The notes beneath the pieces were generated by a model. That model saw nothing but the letters and a program-made list of their open reading frames with translations, was not told the origin of the DNA and searched no databases. Both the position numbers and the translations under genes were made by a program. A DNA stretch of 8,300 nucleotides from Candidatus Methylomirabilota bacterium (GTDB taxonomy: Bacteria; Methylomirabilota; Methylomirabilia; Methylomirabilales; Methylomirabilaceae), in NCBI GenBank assembly GCA_003105305.1, contig PQAQ01000002.1, forward strand, positions 1 to 8,300, given 5' to 3'. Positions 1 through 5,967 of this stretch are shown here, piece by piece; the first letter of the stretch is position 1; every line of letters starts with the position of its first letter.

Positions 1-207
1 AACGGCGAGCCGTACCGGGCGGCCAGGACCTTCATGCGGACCGGTGTCCCGACCGGACTGAACCTGGTCTGCGAGCGCTGCCCGTCTCCCGATCTCTGGA
101 ATCACGCCTCTTACTTCGATTCGCTCATTCTGGAGAGCCTGTATCGACGCCTCCCTGGACCCATGAAGAAACCGGTTGAACGGGCAATCCGCACGTATGC
201 GTCCTGA
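1..207 (+). CDS. Unrecognised protein, C-terminal 68 residues (5'-truncated by window edge)
   Basis: An open frame runs from base 1 to a TGA at 205-207 with no internal stop, so this is the 3' end of a gene that begins upstream of the window. The visible tail has a CxxC-like pair (CERC), an acidic and aromatic stretch (NHASYFDSLILESLYRRL) and a basic end (MKKPVERAIRTYAS). It has no transmembrane segment and no motif I can tie to a family. The next gene starts 18 bp downstream on the same strand, so the two are probably co-transcribed. Its role in glycan synthesis or modification is only suggested by its neighbours. I do not assign a function. Confidence 0.6.
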   Translation, partial: NGEPYRAARTFMRTGVPTGLNLVCERCPSPDLWNHASYFDSLILESLYRRLPGPMKKPVERAIRTYAS

Positions 208-225
208 GCGCGCCGTGCCGGGTCG

Positions 226-1098
226 ATGACAAACGAGGATCGCGCCCTTCAGCGGTGCCGCATCTACCCGCTTCAACCTGCAGCCCCGTCGCGGCTCGAA
301 TCGCTGATGGTCAAATGGCGGTGGGCTCGTATCGCCCGCTGCTCCGTCTGCGGAAGGATCCGACGGTTTGCGATCGAACACGACAATCTCCGCGAGACCG
401 TTCGCTGTTCCGGTTGTGGCGCGATCAGCCGGCAGCGTCAGCTCGCCTATGTGATCTGCGCGCGTCTGTCGGAGGTCCTGGGACGCCGGGTGACGTCGCT
501 TCGGCAGCTCGCCGCCCGCGACGGGGATGCGCTCGCCATCTACAACACGGAGACGGCCGGCCCCGTCCACGCCGCGTTATCAACGCTGCGACACTACCTG
601 TGCAGCGAGTACGTCGGTCCGGAATTCCCCAGCGGCGCCGTGGTGAACGGCGTGCCGCATCAGGATCTGATGCGGCTGTCATATCCGGATGACAGCATCG
701 ATCTGGTCCTCTCATCCGATGTCTTTGAGCATATCCCGCAGCCCTACACGGCGCATCAGGAGGTTCATCGGGTGTTGCGGCCGGGCGGCCGGCACATCTT
801 TACGGTGCCGTTCTACCAGACCGAATTTGCCGATGAAACCCGGGCGGTCCTTGGGGAGGACGGGACCCCGCGCGTTATCAGGACGCCGCTCTACCACGAC
901 GATCCGATCCGGCCGAATCGGGGGATCCTGGTGTATACCATCTTTGCGCTGGAGATGCTGCTGAAGCTGGATCGTATCGGATTCACGACGCACCTGTACC
1001 GGCTGCGCCATCCCTTCCTCGGCCTCCTGGGTCCGAATGCGCTTGTCTTCGAGGCCGTGAAGCGAACGGCAGGAGAGACGGGCCTTCGAGTGCCGTGA
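226..1098 (+). CDS. Class I SAM-dependent methyltransferase (Methyltransf_11-like) with N-terminal zinc ribbon
   Basis: The 290-residue protein has two recognisable parts. Residues 39-64 hold a CxxC-x18-CxxC pair (C39, C42, C61, C64), a probable zinc ribbon. Residues 145-196 match the second half of a Methyltransf_11 fold: SYPDDSIDLVLSSDVFEHI is the motif around the acidic/aromatic core, and HRVLRPGGRHIFTVPF is the typical post-motif loop and strand. The usual glycine-rich SAM loop (motif I, GxGxG) is not visible. Where it should lie (about residues 103-132) the sequence reads IYNTETAGPVHAAL then YLCSEYVGP, a degenerate variant. The fold is therefore clear but catalysis is less so. The ATG at 226 has no clear Shine-Dalgarno. 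An in-frame ATG at 307 (residue 28) would keep the ribbon and is an alternative start. The gene sits 12 bp before a GT-C-like gene, and such methyltransferases are common in glycan clusters. The substrate is unknown. Confidence 0.8.
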   Translation: MTNEDRALQRCRIYPLQPAAPSRLESLMVKWRWARIARCSVCGRIRRFAIEHDNLRETVRCSGCGAISRQRQLAYVICARLSEVLGRRVTSLRQLAARDGDALAIYNTETAGPVHAALSTLRHYLCSEYVGPEFPSGAVVNGVPHQDLMRLSYPDDSIDLVLSSDVFEHIPQPYTAHQEVHRVLRPGGRHIFTVPFYQTEFADETRAVLGEDGTPRVIRTPLYHDDPIRPNRGILVYTIFALEMLLKLDRIGFTTHLYRLRHPFLGLLGPNALVFEAVKRTAGETGLRVP

Positions 1099-1110
1099 TC
1101 GGGGCGGCGG

Positions 1111-3393
1111 ATGATGAACGAATGGCATCGATGGACAGACAGGATTGGAGGTCTCTCATGGCCTGAACGGGCGACAGCCGCCCTCTGCCTTTTCTTGGGA
1201 CTCAACCTGTGCGGTCTCCTCCTCACGGCGGGAACCGGTCTCAGGATCGACGCCGTCCCGCTCTCCACATCGCATTTCAGGACCGCCCTCCTGCTGACCC
1301 TGATGTCGGCCCTCGCCGCGTACTGGACGCGGGCCGGACGACTCGGCGTCCCGGTGTCGTCGCGGCTGCAATCCCCCTTCTGCCTCTTCGTACTGCTGAC
1401 ACTGGTCTATACGTTGCCGCCGCGATCCGGTCCGGCCTCCGGCGATATCATGCCGGCCCGGTATCTGCCGCTCAGCATCCTGCGCGAGTTCAACCTCGAC
1501 CTTGATGAGTTTCCCGGGCTGGACCGGAAGCGGCTTCCGTACTTCCTCCGGGAGATCAACGGCCATATCGTGTCGGCGTATCCGCCCTGGACGGCTCTGC
1601 CGGCCGTGCCCGTGTATCTCCTTCCGGTATTGGGCGGCATCAGCGCCGATTCGCCGTTTGTTGCCGGTCTGGAGCGACTGACCGCGGCCCTTGTGACGGC
1701 CCTTTCGGCGGTCGTCCTGTTCGCCGCGTTGCGTCGATTGACGCGACCGCCCATCGCCTGGTCCGTGGCCCTGATCTACGGCCTGGGGACCAGCAGCCTG
1801 AGCGTGAGCAGCCAGGCGCTCTGGCAACACGGCCCCAGTCAGCTCTGGCTGGCGCTTACGATCTATTATCTGATCAGGGGGATCTGCGAGCCGCAGGCCA
1901 CTCCCATTGCGGGCGGCAGCCTGGCCATGGCGATCATTACCCGGCCCTCGAATCTGCTCATCGCGCTGCCCATTGCCGCCTATATCATTCGGGAGCGCCG
2001 CCACGCGCTCCCCTCATTCCTTCTCTGGGCGCTGCCGCCGCTGCTGCTGTTCGTCGGCTACAACACCGTGTATTTTGGCTCTCCCTTCACGACCGGATTC
2101 GGCGCCTTCGTCGTGACGCCGGGTCTGTTTGTGCGCAATGTGGCTTCCTTTGACTACCCGCTCCATGCGGGACTGCAGGGACTGCTGTTCAGTCCGGCCA
2201 GAGGACTGCTGGTCTATTCCCCCGTGCTCGTCTTCGCGGTGTGGGGCATGGTCCTGATCTGGCGCGCCCCCGGGCTTCGCGCGCTCAGATACCTCAGCCT
2301 CAGCCCTCTTCCTCTCCTTGTGGTGACCGCCAAGTGGGGGATGTGGTGGGGCGGTCACAGCATCGGCCCGCGCCTGTTGACCGATCTGATGCCGATCCTC
2401 TGCGTCTACCTGTACCCTCCCCTGCAGGCGACGTCGGCACGACCGGCGTTACGGTATGCGGTCGTCGGCCTGTCGGTCTGGTCGGTCGGACTGCACGGCC
2501 TGGGCGCCGTGAGTGACGGGAGCTGGAACCGGTATCCGCTCGATGTGGATCGCCACCCCGAGCGCCTCTGGTCCTGGACCGACAGCCAGCCGGTCTACGA
2601 TCTGACGCGGCTCCTTGAACGGGTCGCGGTGTCGGCCGCGCCGGACGCCGCCGGACCGCAGCGGCCGACGACGAATGGGCTGGAGCCGTTTCTCGTTCGC
2701 GTGCACCGGGAGGCGTTGGGCCGCGAACCGGACGACGAATGGCTGGCGTACTGGGAGCGGTTCCTCCGGTCGCACTGTGATGCCGCGGGCTTCGAGCGGC
2801 TGGGCGAGTCGGTCTTCGATACGACCGAGCTGTGGACATCGCGCCCGCTGCCGCCCCGGGAGCTGGCCGCGTTCTTGTATCGGGCGTTCCTTGGCCGGAA
2901 CCCGGATCCGACAGGACTGGTCCACTGGGAGGCCAGGATCCGGGCGGCTGGCGCGCGTCTGGCCCGGCAGGGATTCCTACCGACGCTCAGGTGGGACGGC
3001 TCGTTCTTTCACGATCCGGGCGGGGCGGGGGTGCGACGCATCATCGGGCGCTTCTATACGGAGCTGTTGGGCAGAGAACCGGATCAGGCCGGGCTCGCGT
3101 ATTGGACCGATCGCAGCCTCAGGACCGGCGACCTGAGCCGGCCGATGGCCGCCTTCCTGGACTCGGATGAATTCGCGCGGCGGGCCCTGCCGCTTCAGGC
3201 ATACGATCCGGTCCTGTACCGCGTCCTCTGGGGCCGGGATCCCGATCGGATGACGGTGGCGTTCTGGGAAGGGCAACTACAGATCGAGCTGTACGGCGTA
3301 TTCGGGCGGGAATTCCTCGCGACGGACGAATCCCGACGGGCGGTTCGGCGTCTGTGTGAATCGTCGGGGGCCATCGGATCGGGCGCGCCATGA
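1111..3393 (+). CDS. Polytopic GT-C/PMT-like membrane protein fused to C-terminal DUF4214-like repeats
   Basis: This is a 760-residue protein. Residues 1 to about 468 contain roughly 12-13 hydrophobic segments (for example 20-42, 55-73, 88-104, 159-177, 188-207, 214-232, 302-322, 357-384, 447-467). They also carry landmarks seen in bacterial GT-C/family 39-like proteins: an extracytoplasmic loop after the third segment (GDIMPARYLPLSILREFNLD), YFGSPFTTGF at 321-330, LLFSPARGLLVYSP at 358-371 and MWWGGHSIGPRLLTDLMP at 411-428. Such proteins usually transfer sugars from polyprenyl-phosphate donors on the outer face of the membrane. Residues 525-725 are soluble and hold four copies, 55-61 residues apart, of a GR-(E/N/D)-PD...YW unit: 527-552, 588-612, 645-670 and 700-724. 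These resemble DUF4214. The first ATG (1111) is preceded by a G-rich stretch, and ATG 1114 is equally possible. The stop overlaps the next start by 4 bp. Sugar donor and acceptor cannot be read from the sequence, and GT activity is inferred from fold only. Confidence 0.8.
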   Translation: MMNEWHRWTDRIGGLSWPERATAALCLFLGLNLCGLLLTAGTGLRIDAVPLSTSHFRTALLLTLMSALAAYWTRAGRLGVPVSSRLQSPFCLFVLLTLVYTLPPRSGPASGDIMPARYLPLSILREFNLDLDEFPGLDRKRLPYFLREINGHIVSAYPPWTALPAVPVYLLPVLGGISADSPFVAGLERLTAALVTALSAVVLFAALRRLTRPPIAWSVALIYGLGTSSLSVSSQALWQHGPSQLWLALTIYYLIRGICEPQATPIAGGSLAMAIITRPSNLLIALPIAAYIIRERRHALPSFLLWALPPLLLFVGYNTVYFGSPFTTGFGAFVVTPGLFVRNVASFDYPLHAGLQGLLFSPARGLLVYSPVLVFAVWGMVLIWRAPGLRALRYLSLSPLPLLVVTAKWGMWWGGHSIGPRLLTDLMPILCVYLYPPLQATSARPALRYAVVGLSVWSVGLHGLGAVSDGSWNRYPLDVDRHPERLWSWTDSQPVYDLTRLLERVAVSAAPDAAGPQRPTTNGLEPFLVRVHREALGREPDDEWLAYWERFLRSHCDAAGFERLGESVFDTTELWTSRPLPPRELAAFLYRAFLGRNPDPTGLVHWEARIRAAGARLARQGFLPTLRWDGSFFHDPGGAGVRRIIGRFYTELLGREPDQAGLAYWTDRSLRTGDLSRPMAAFLDSDEFARRALPLQAYDPVLYRVLWGRDPDRMTVAFWEGQLQIELYGVFGREFLATDESRRAVRRLCESSGAIGSGAP
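2689..3282 (+). repeat. Four tandem DUF4214-like units inside the membrane-protein gene
   Basis: Within residues 527-724 of the membrane protein a motif recurs four times: LGREPDDEWLAYW, LGRNPDPTGLVHW, LGREPDQAGLAYW and WGRDPDRMTVAFW. Each is preceded by a hydrophobic helix such as FLYRAF or IIGRFYTEL, and the period is 55-61 residues. This is the characteristic signature of DUF4214, a module known mainly from surface-associated and secreted proteins. The fourth unit is the most diverged. The repeats are protein-level repeats; the DNA between copies is well diverged, so this is not a recent tandem duplication. Confidence 0.75.
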
Positions 3394-4826
3394 CCGACGT
3401 GATGACGCCCCCCCTGGTGTCGGTCATTGTCCTGAATTACAACGGCGCGGATTTCCTGGGACCGTGTCTCACCGCGCTGGGGCGACTTCATTACCCGCGG
3501 GACCGGCATGAGGTGATCGTGGTCGACAACGCCTCTACCGACCGGTCGATTCCCCTGGTCCGGCAGCAGTTTCCGTGGGTGACGGTCGTGGAGAATCCGT
3601 CGAACCTGGGTTTTGCCGGGGGCAATAATGCCGGGATCCGGGCGGCCGCCGGCGCGTACGTGGCCCTCCTCAACAACGACACGACGGTCGACCCGGGCTG
3701 GCTGTCGGCCCTGGTCGAGGTCTGCGAGGCCGATCCGCTCGTGGGCGCCTGCACGTCCAAGATCCTGCTGATGGAGGATCGGCTGCAGCTTCGCCTCGAG
3801 GCCGTCCCCTTCACGCCGAGCGTCCTGGGCGTGTCCGGCGATTCTCGCGAGTTGGGCGTGCTCGTGTGGGACGCGGCCGTCCGGAGCGACCGCGGCGTGA
3901 GACCCGCGGAGTTCCTGGAAGGGTTTTACGGGGAAGAGACAATCGGGGCGCGGCGCGGCCGGTGGTCGGGCGGTCGGGCGGTCCTCGGCCTGCCCGTCTC
4001 TCCGGACGACCGGACGGCGAGTCTGACCCTCTCCATCTCCAACCCGCGTCCGCCGGGCGCGCCGATCGTCCCGGTCTCCCTGTGGGCGGGCGACGAACAG
4101 ATCGCGCGGCTTGCCACGGCGTTCGAGCCGCGCGAATACGAGGCGCCGCTTGCGCCGACGGTCCTCCGCCGGGCGCGACCGGTCATCCAGAACGCCGGAT
4201 CTCTTCTGCTGGCGGACGGGTCGGGCCGGGATCGGGGCGCGCTGGTCAGACACGGCCGGCAGCGCTTCGAGGACGACGACGGTCAGTACGATCGGACCGA
4301 GGAGGTCTTCGCGGCGTGCGGGGCCGCGGTCCTTTTGCGCCGGGCGATGTTGGACGACATCGGACTGCTCGATGACGACTTCTTCATGTACTACGAGGAT
4401 ACCGATCTGGCGTGGCGAGCCCGGCTGAAGGGGTGGAAGGTCGTGTACGCCCCGCGCGCGGTGGTGCGCCATGTCCACTGCGGCAGCAGTATCGAATGGT
4501 CGCCGTTTTTTGTTTTTCACGTGTTGCGGAATCGGCTGGCCATGCTGCTCAAGAATGCGCCGGCCGACATGGCGGCGAGAGAATGGACGCGGTTCCTGGC
4601 GCCCGTGCTGATACGGAGCGTCACCTCGTGTGTCCGCGTCCGGAACCGCCGTCGGGCGACACCCCTCTGGCACGACCTCGGTATGCGCGTCCGCGTCGCG
4701 CGGTCGCTGGCTGCGGCCCTGCCGGCCCTGTATCGGAAACGCCTGGCGATCAGGGGGGCGCGCCGGGTTCCGGACGAGGCGATCATGCGGTGGGTGTGCG
4801 ACCCGGATCGAATGGAGAGGAAATAA
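3390..4826 (+). CDS. Family 2 glycosyltransferase (WbbL/rhamnosyltransferase-like) with an internal inserted domain
   Basis: The 478-residue protein begins with a GT-A fold of the GT2 family: VSVIVLNYNG at 10-19, the nucleotide-binding VIVVDNASTD at 42-51, NLGFAGGNNAGI at 72-83 and the metal-site equivalent LLNNDTTVD at 93-101. The second half of the fold resumes at about 265 (IQNAGSLLLADG). It continues with AACGAAVLLRRAMLDDIGLLDDDFF, then the YYEDTDLAWR acceptor/base motif at 334-343, and EWSPFFVFHVLRNRLAMLLKNAP near 369-391. That order is typical of WbbL-like rhamnosyl- or other hexosyltransferases that extend lipid-linked glycans on the cytoplasmic side. Residues of about 131-263 are extra relative to this family (see separate entry). 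The ATG at 3390 overlaps the preceding TGA (ATGA), so translation is probably coupled. No transmembrane segment is evident. The donor sugar is not determinable by eye. Confidence 0.9.
   Translation: MTDVMTPPLVSVIVLNYNGADFLGPCLTALGRLHYPRDRHEVIVVDNASTDRSIPLVRQQFPWVTVVENPSNLGFAGGNNAGIRAAAGAYVALLNNDTTVDPGWLSALVEVCEADPLVGACTSKILLMEDRLQLRLEAVPFTPSVLGVSGDSRELGVLVWDAAVRSDRGVRPAEFLEGFYGEETIGARRGRWSGGRAVLGLPVSPDDRTASLTLSISNPRPPGAPIVPVSLWAGDEQIARLATAFEPREYEAPLAPTVLRRARPVIQNAGSLLLADGSGRDRGALVRHGRQRFEDDDGQYDRTEEVFAACGAAVLLRRAMLDDIGLLDDDFFMYYEDTDLAWRARLKGWKVVYAPRAVVRHVHCGSSIEWSPFFVFHVLRNRLAMLLKNAPADMAAREWTRFLAPVLIRSVTSCVRVRNRRRATPLWHDLGMRVRVARSLAAALPALYRKRLAIRGARRVPDEAIMRWVCDPDRMERK
3780..4178 (+). other. 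Inserted beta-rich domain within the GT2 catalytic domain
   Basis: WbbL-like enzymes normally pass directly from a segment equivalent to ACTSKILLMED (here ending at residue 130) to one equivalent to VIQNAGSLLLADG (here starting near 265). In this gene about 133 residues separate them. The insert contains EFLEGFYGEETIG, then RGRWSGGRAVLGLPV, then an alternating pattern (ASLTLSISNPRPPGAPIVPV, SLWAGDEQIARL). This looks like a beta-sandwich: short strands, a Trp next to Gly-Gly, and a proline-rich turn. Similar G-Y...RW-x-G-x-A motifs occur, to my knowledge, in extracytoplasmic parts of bacterial glycan membrane proteins, but I cannot name a Pfam family. Reading frame and GC content are continuous with the rest of the gene, so it is not a recent insertion. 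Confidence 0.6.
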
Positions 4827-4849
4827 GGTGCGGTCTTCATAAAAATCGC

Positions 4850-4879
4850 TTGACAACGTGAAAATGAGTGTGGTAGAAG
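4850..4879 (+). promoter_or_regulatory. Candidate sigma-70 promoter for the IPTL-CTERM gene
   Basis: A perfect -35 hexamer TTGACA lies at 4850-4855. It is followed after 18 bp by TAGAAG at 4874-4879, which matches four of six positions of TATAAT including the first two bases. The stretch lies in the AT-richer gap just after the glycosyltransferase stop (4826), where a promoter is expected if the downstream gene is expressed separately. It would give a 5' leader of about 100 nt. I saw no sigma-54 -24/-12 element. Confidence 0.5.
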
Positions 4880-4971
4880 CTCTGACAAACGCTGTTTTGA
4901 GATGTGAGATGAGTATCGCGCATCGAATCGTAATATCGGGCTATTGTCGGACTCGTGACTCATCGGGAGAG

Positions 4972-4976
4972 AGGAG
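4972..4976 (+). promoter_or_regulatory. Strong Shine-Dalgarno deciding the start at 4984
   Basis: AGGAG, within a longer purine run GAGAGAGGAGAGGAAAC, sits 7 nt before ATG 4984. This is the best ribosome binding site in the window. It fixes the start immediately before a signal peptide, in preference to the in-frame upstream GTG at 4858, which has no such site and would overlap the candidate promoter. Confidence 0.85.
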
Positions 4977-4983
4977 AGGAAAC

Positions 4984-5865
4984 ATGATCCGGTACAGAGG
5001 TGTGAGTCGGTGGTTCCTGCATGGGTGCCTCGCGGCCTCCTTGCTCCTTACGGTGATGTCGCGACCGAGTTTTGCGGACATGCAACACAACATCAATATC
5101 TCCGACAACGGGACGGTGTACTGGGCGCAGCGAAACGACACCCAGCATGGGAAGTTGCGGGTGACCAGCACCGGCGTGGGGGCCACAACCGGCGCGATCT
5201 CGACGTCTGCGGATCTGAATCAGGACGGGACGCTGGTCGCCAGCGGCACGGTGTCGCCCCTGTTCCCGATAGCCAGCGTGCGGCGGACCGGGATTTTTAA
5301 CTGTACCCTTCCGGGCTCCTTTAATCCGTCCGGCAATTCAGGAAACGGGGCGTGGGACGTCGGCGGGGGCAATGTCATCAACGGCTACGGTGATGTGGCC
5401 CATCTGACCGACATCGTGAATAACCTCGGCGGGATACCCTCCGCCCAGACCGGCACCAATCAGTTCGGATTCGGCACGGCCAGCCCGACGACCTCTATAG
5501 CGAAGGGCGCGGCGACCCCAGCCGACGGATTTACCCTTGAAAACGGGGAGTGCGTGATCTATGTCCTGAACAGCTCGTCCCTGCTCACCCCTGGGACCAC
5601 GCTGACCGGCGGAGGCGCCTCAGCCGGGTTTATGGATAACTTTGTAACCGGCACGGTACAGTCCGTCACCGGGGCGACGGATGCGTTGTCGAAGTTCCTG
5701 CCGACCACCACCACCACGACCACCACCACCACGACGACCACGACGACTACTACACTTCCCCCGCCGACGATTCCGACAACCGGCGAGTGGGGGATGATGA
5801 TCTTCGGCGCGGCCCTGCTCGGCTTTATGGCCTGGATGATCCGGGCCAGACAGACTATCGACTAG
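4984..5865 (+). CDS. Secreted IPTL-CTERM sorting-domain protein with poly-threonine stalk
   Basis: The 293-residue protein starts with a signal peptide: basic n-region (R3, R5, R9), hydrophobic core at about 11-25, and likely cleavage after SFA at residue 31. The mature part (32-239) is rich in Gly, Ser, Thr and Asn, probably beta-structured, with two cysteines (C107, C190) and one DxNxDG-type loop (D77, N79, D81). Residues 241-257 are 17 consecutive threonines followed by LPPPT. Residues 263-270 are IPTTGEWG, a variant of the IPTLxxWG motif, followed by a single transmembrane helix (271-286) and a short basic tail (R287, R289). This is the three-part IPTL-CTERM signal, by family knowledge recognised by XrtH-type exosortases and leading to surface attachment or release. 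Length and spacing fit that class. It has its own candidate promoter and terminator. The function of the mature domain is not recognised; no homolog comes to mind. Confidence 0.9.
   Translation: MIRYRGVSRWFLHGCLAASLLLTVMSRPSFADMQHNINISDNGTVYWAQRNDTQHGKLRVTSTGVGATTGAISTSADLNQDGTLVASGTVSPLFPIASVRRTGIFNCTLPGSFNPSGNSGNGAWDVGGGNVINGYGDVAHLTDIVNNLGGIPSAQTGTNQFGFGTASPTTSIAKGAATPADGFTLENGECVIYVLNSSSLLTPGTTLTGGGASAGFMDNFVTGTVQSVTGATDALSKFLPTTTTTTTTTTTTTTTTTLPPPTIPTTGEWGMMIFGAALLGFMAWMIRARQTID
5704..5754 (+). repeat. Poly-threonine codon tract (17 ACN codons)
   Basis: Seventeen threonine codons in a row encode the stalk before the IPTL-CTERM tail. The codons are mixed (ACC, ACG, ACT and ACA all occur), so the DNA is only an imperfect ACC/ACG repeat. 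Length variation by slippage is possible at the runs of four identical ACC codons. The mixture suggests that the threonine run itself is kept by selection. Threonine-rich stalks are commonly O-glycosylated spacers. Confidence 0.9.
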
Positions 5866-5885
5866 CCTCACGGACCGGGCGGCTT

Positions 5886-5900
5886 CTGCTGGACCAGCAG
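5886..5900 (+). repeat. Short palindrome upstream of the terminator
   Basis: CTGCTGG, one base, then CCAGCAG form a perfect 7-bp inverted repeat 21 bp after the stop codon of the IPTL-CTERM gene. The one-base centre makes it a poor RNA hairpin, since the inner pairs must open. It could instead be a protein-binding palindrome or part of a composite 3' structure with the terminator that follows. Confidence 0.45.
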
Positions 5901-5908
5901 CGATTCCT

Positions 5909-5939
5909 GAAGCGGGGAGCGATCCCCGCTTCGTTATTT
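5909..5939 (+). terminator. Rho-independent-type terminator of the IPTL-CTERM gene
   Basis: GAAGCGGGGA (5909-5918) and TCCCCGCTTC (5923-5932) form a perfect 10-bp stem closed by a GCGA loop, which is a GNRA tetraloop. The stem is followed by GTTATTT (5933-5939), a short imperfect T tract. The stem strength and the position 44 bp after the stop codon support termination. The weak T tract means some read-through into the next gene is possible. Confidence 0.75.
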
Positions 5940-5967
5940 GCGCCGCCCATTGACGGCGCCCTCACGC

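Noticed and set aside
3195..4856. Long minus-strand open frame (553 codons) opposite the glycosyltransferase
   Set aside because: It is low in recognisable motifs, rich in Arg/Pro/Gln, and lies antisense to a clear GT2 gene. It is a GC-rich shadow frame.
4858..4983. N-terminal extension of the IPTL-CTERM protein from GTG 4858
   Set aside because: It would overlap the candidate promoter, lacks a Shine-Dalgarno, and would bury the signal peptide 42 residues inside. ATG 4984 has a strong site at the right distance.
5701..5760. Possible CRISPR or minisatellite array in the ACC/ACG-rich stretch
   Set aside because: It is a three-base coding repeat in frame, without spacers, explained by the poly-Thr stalk.
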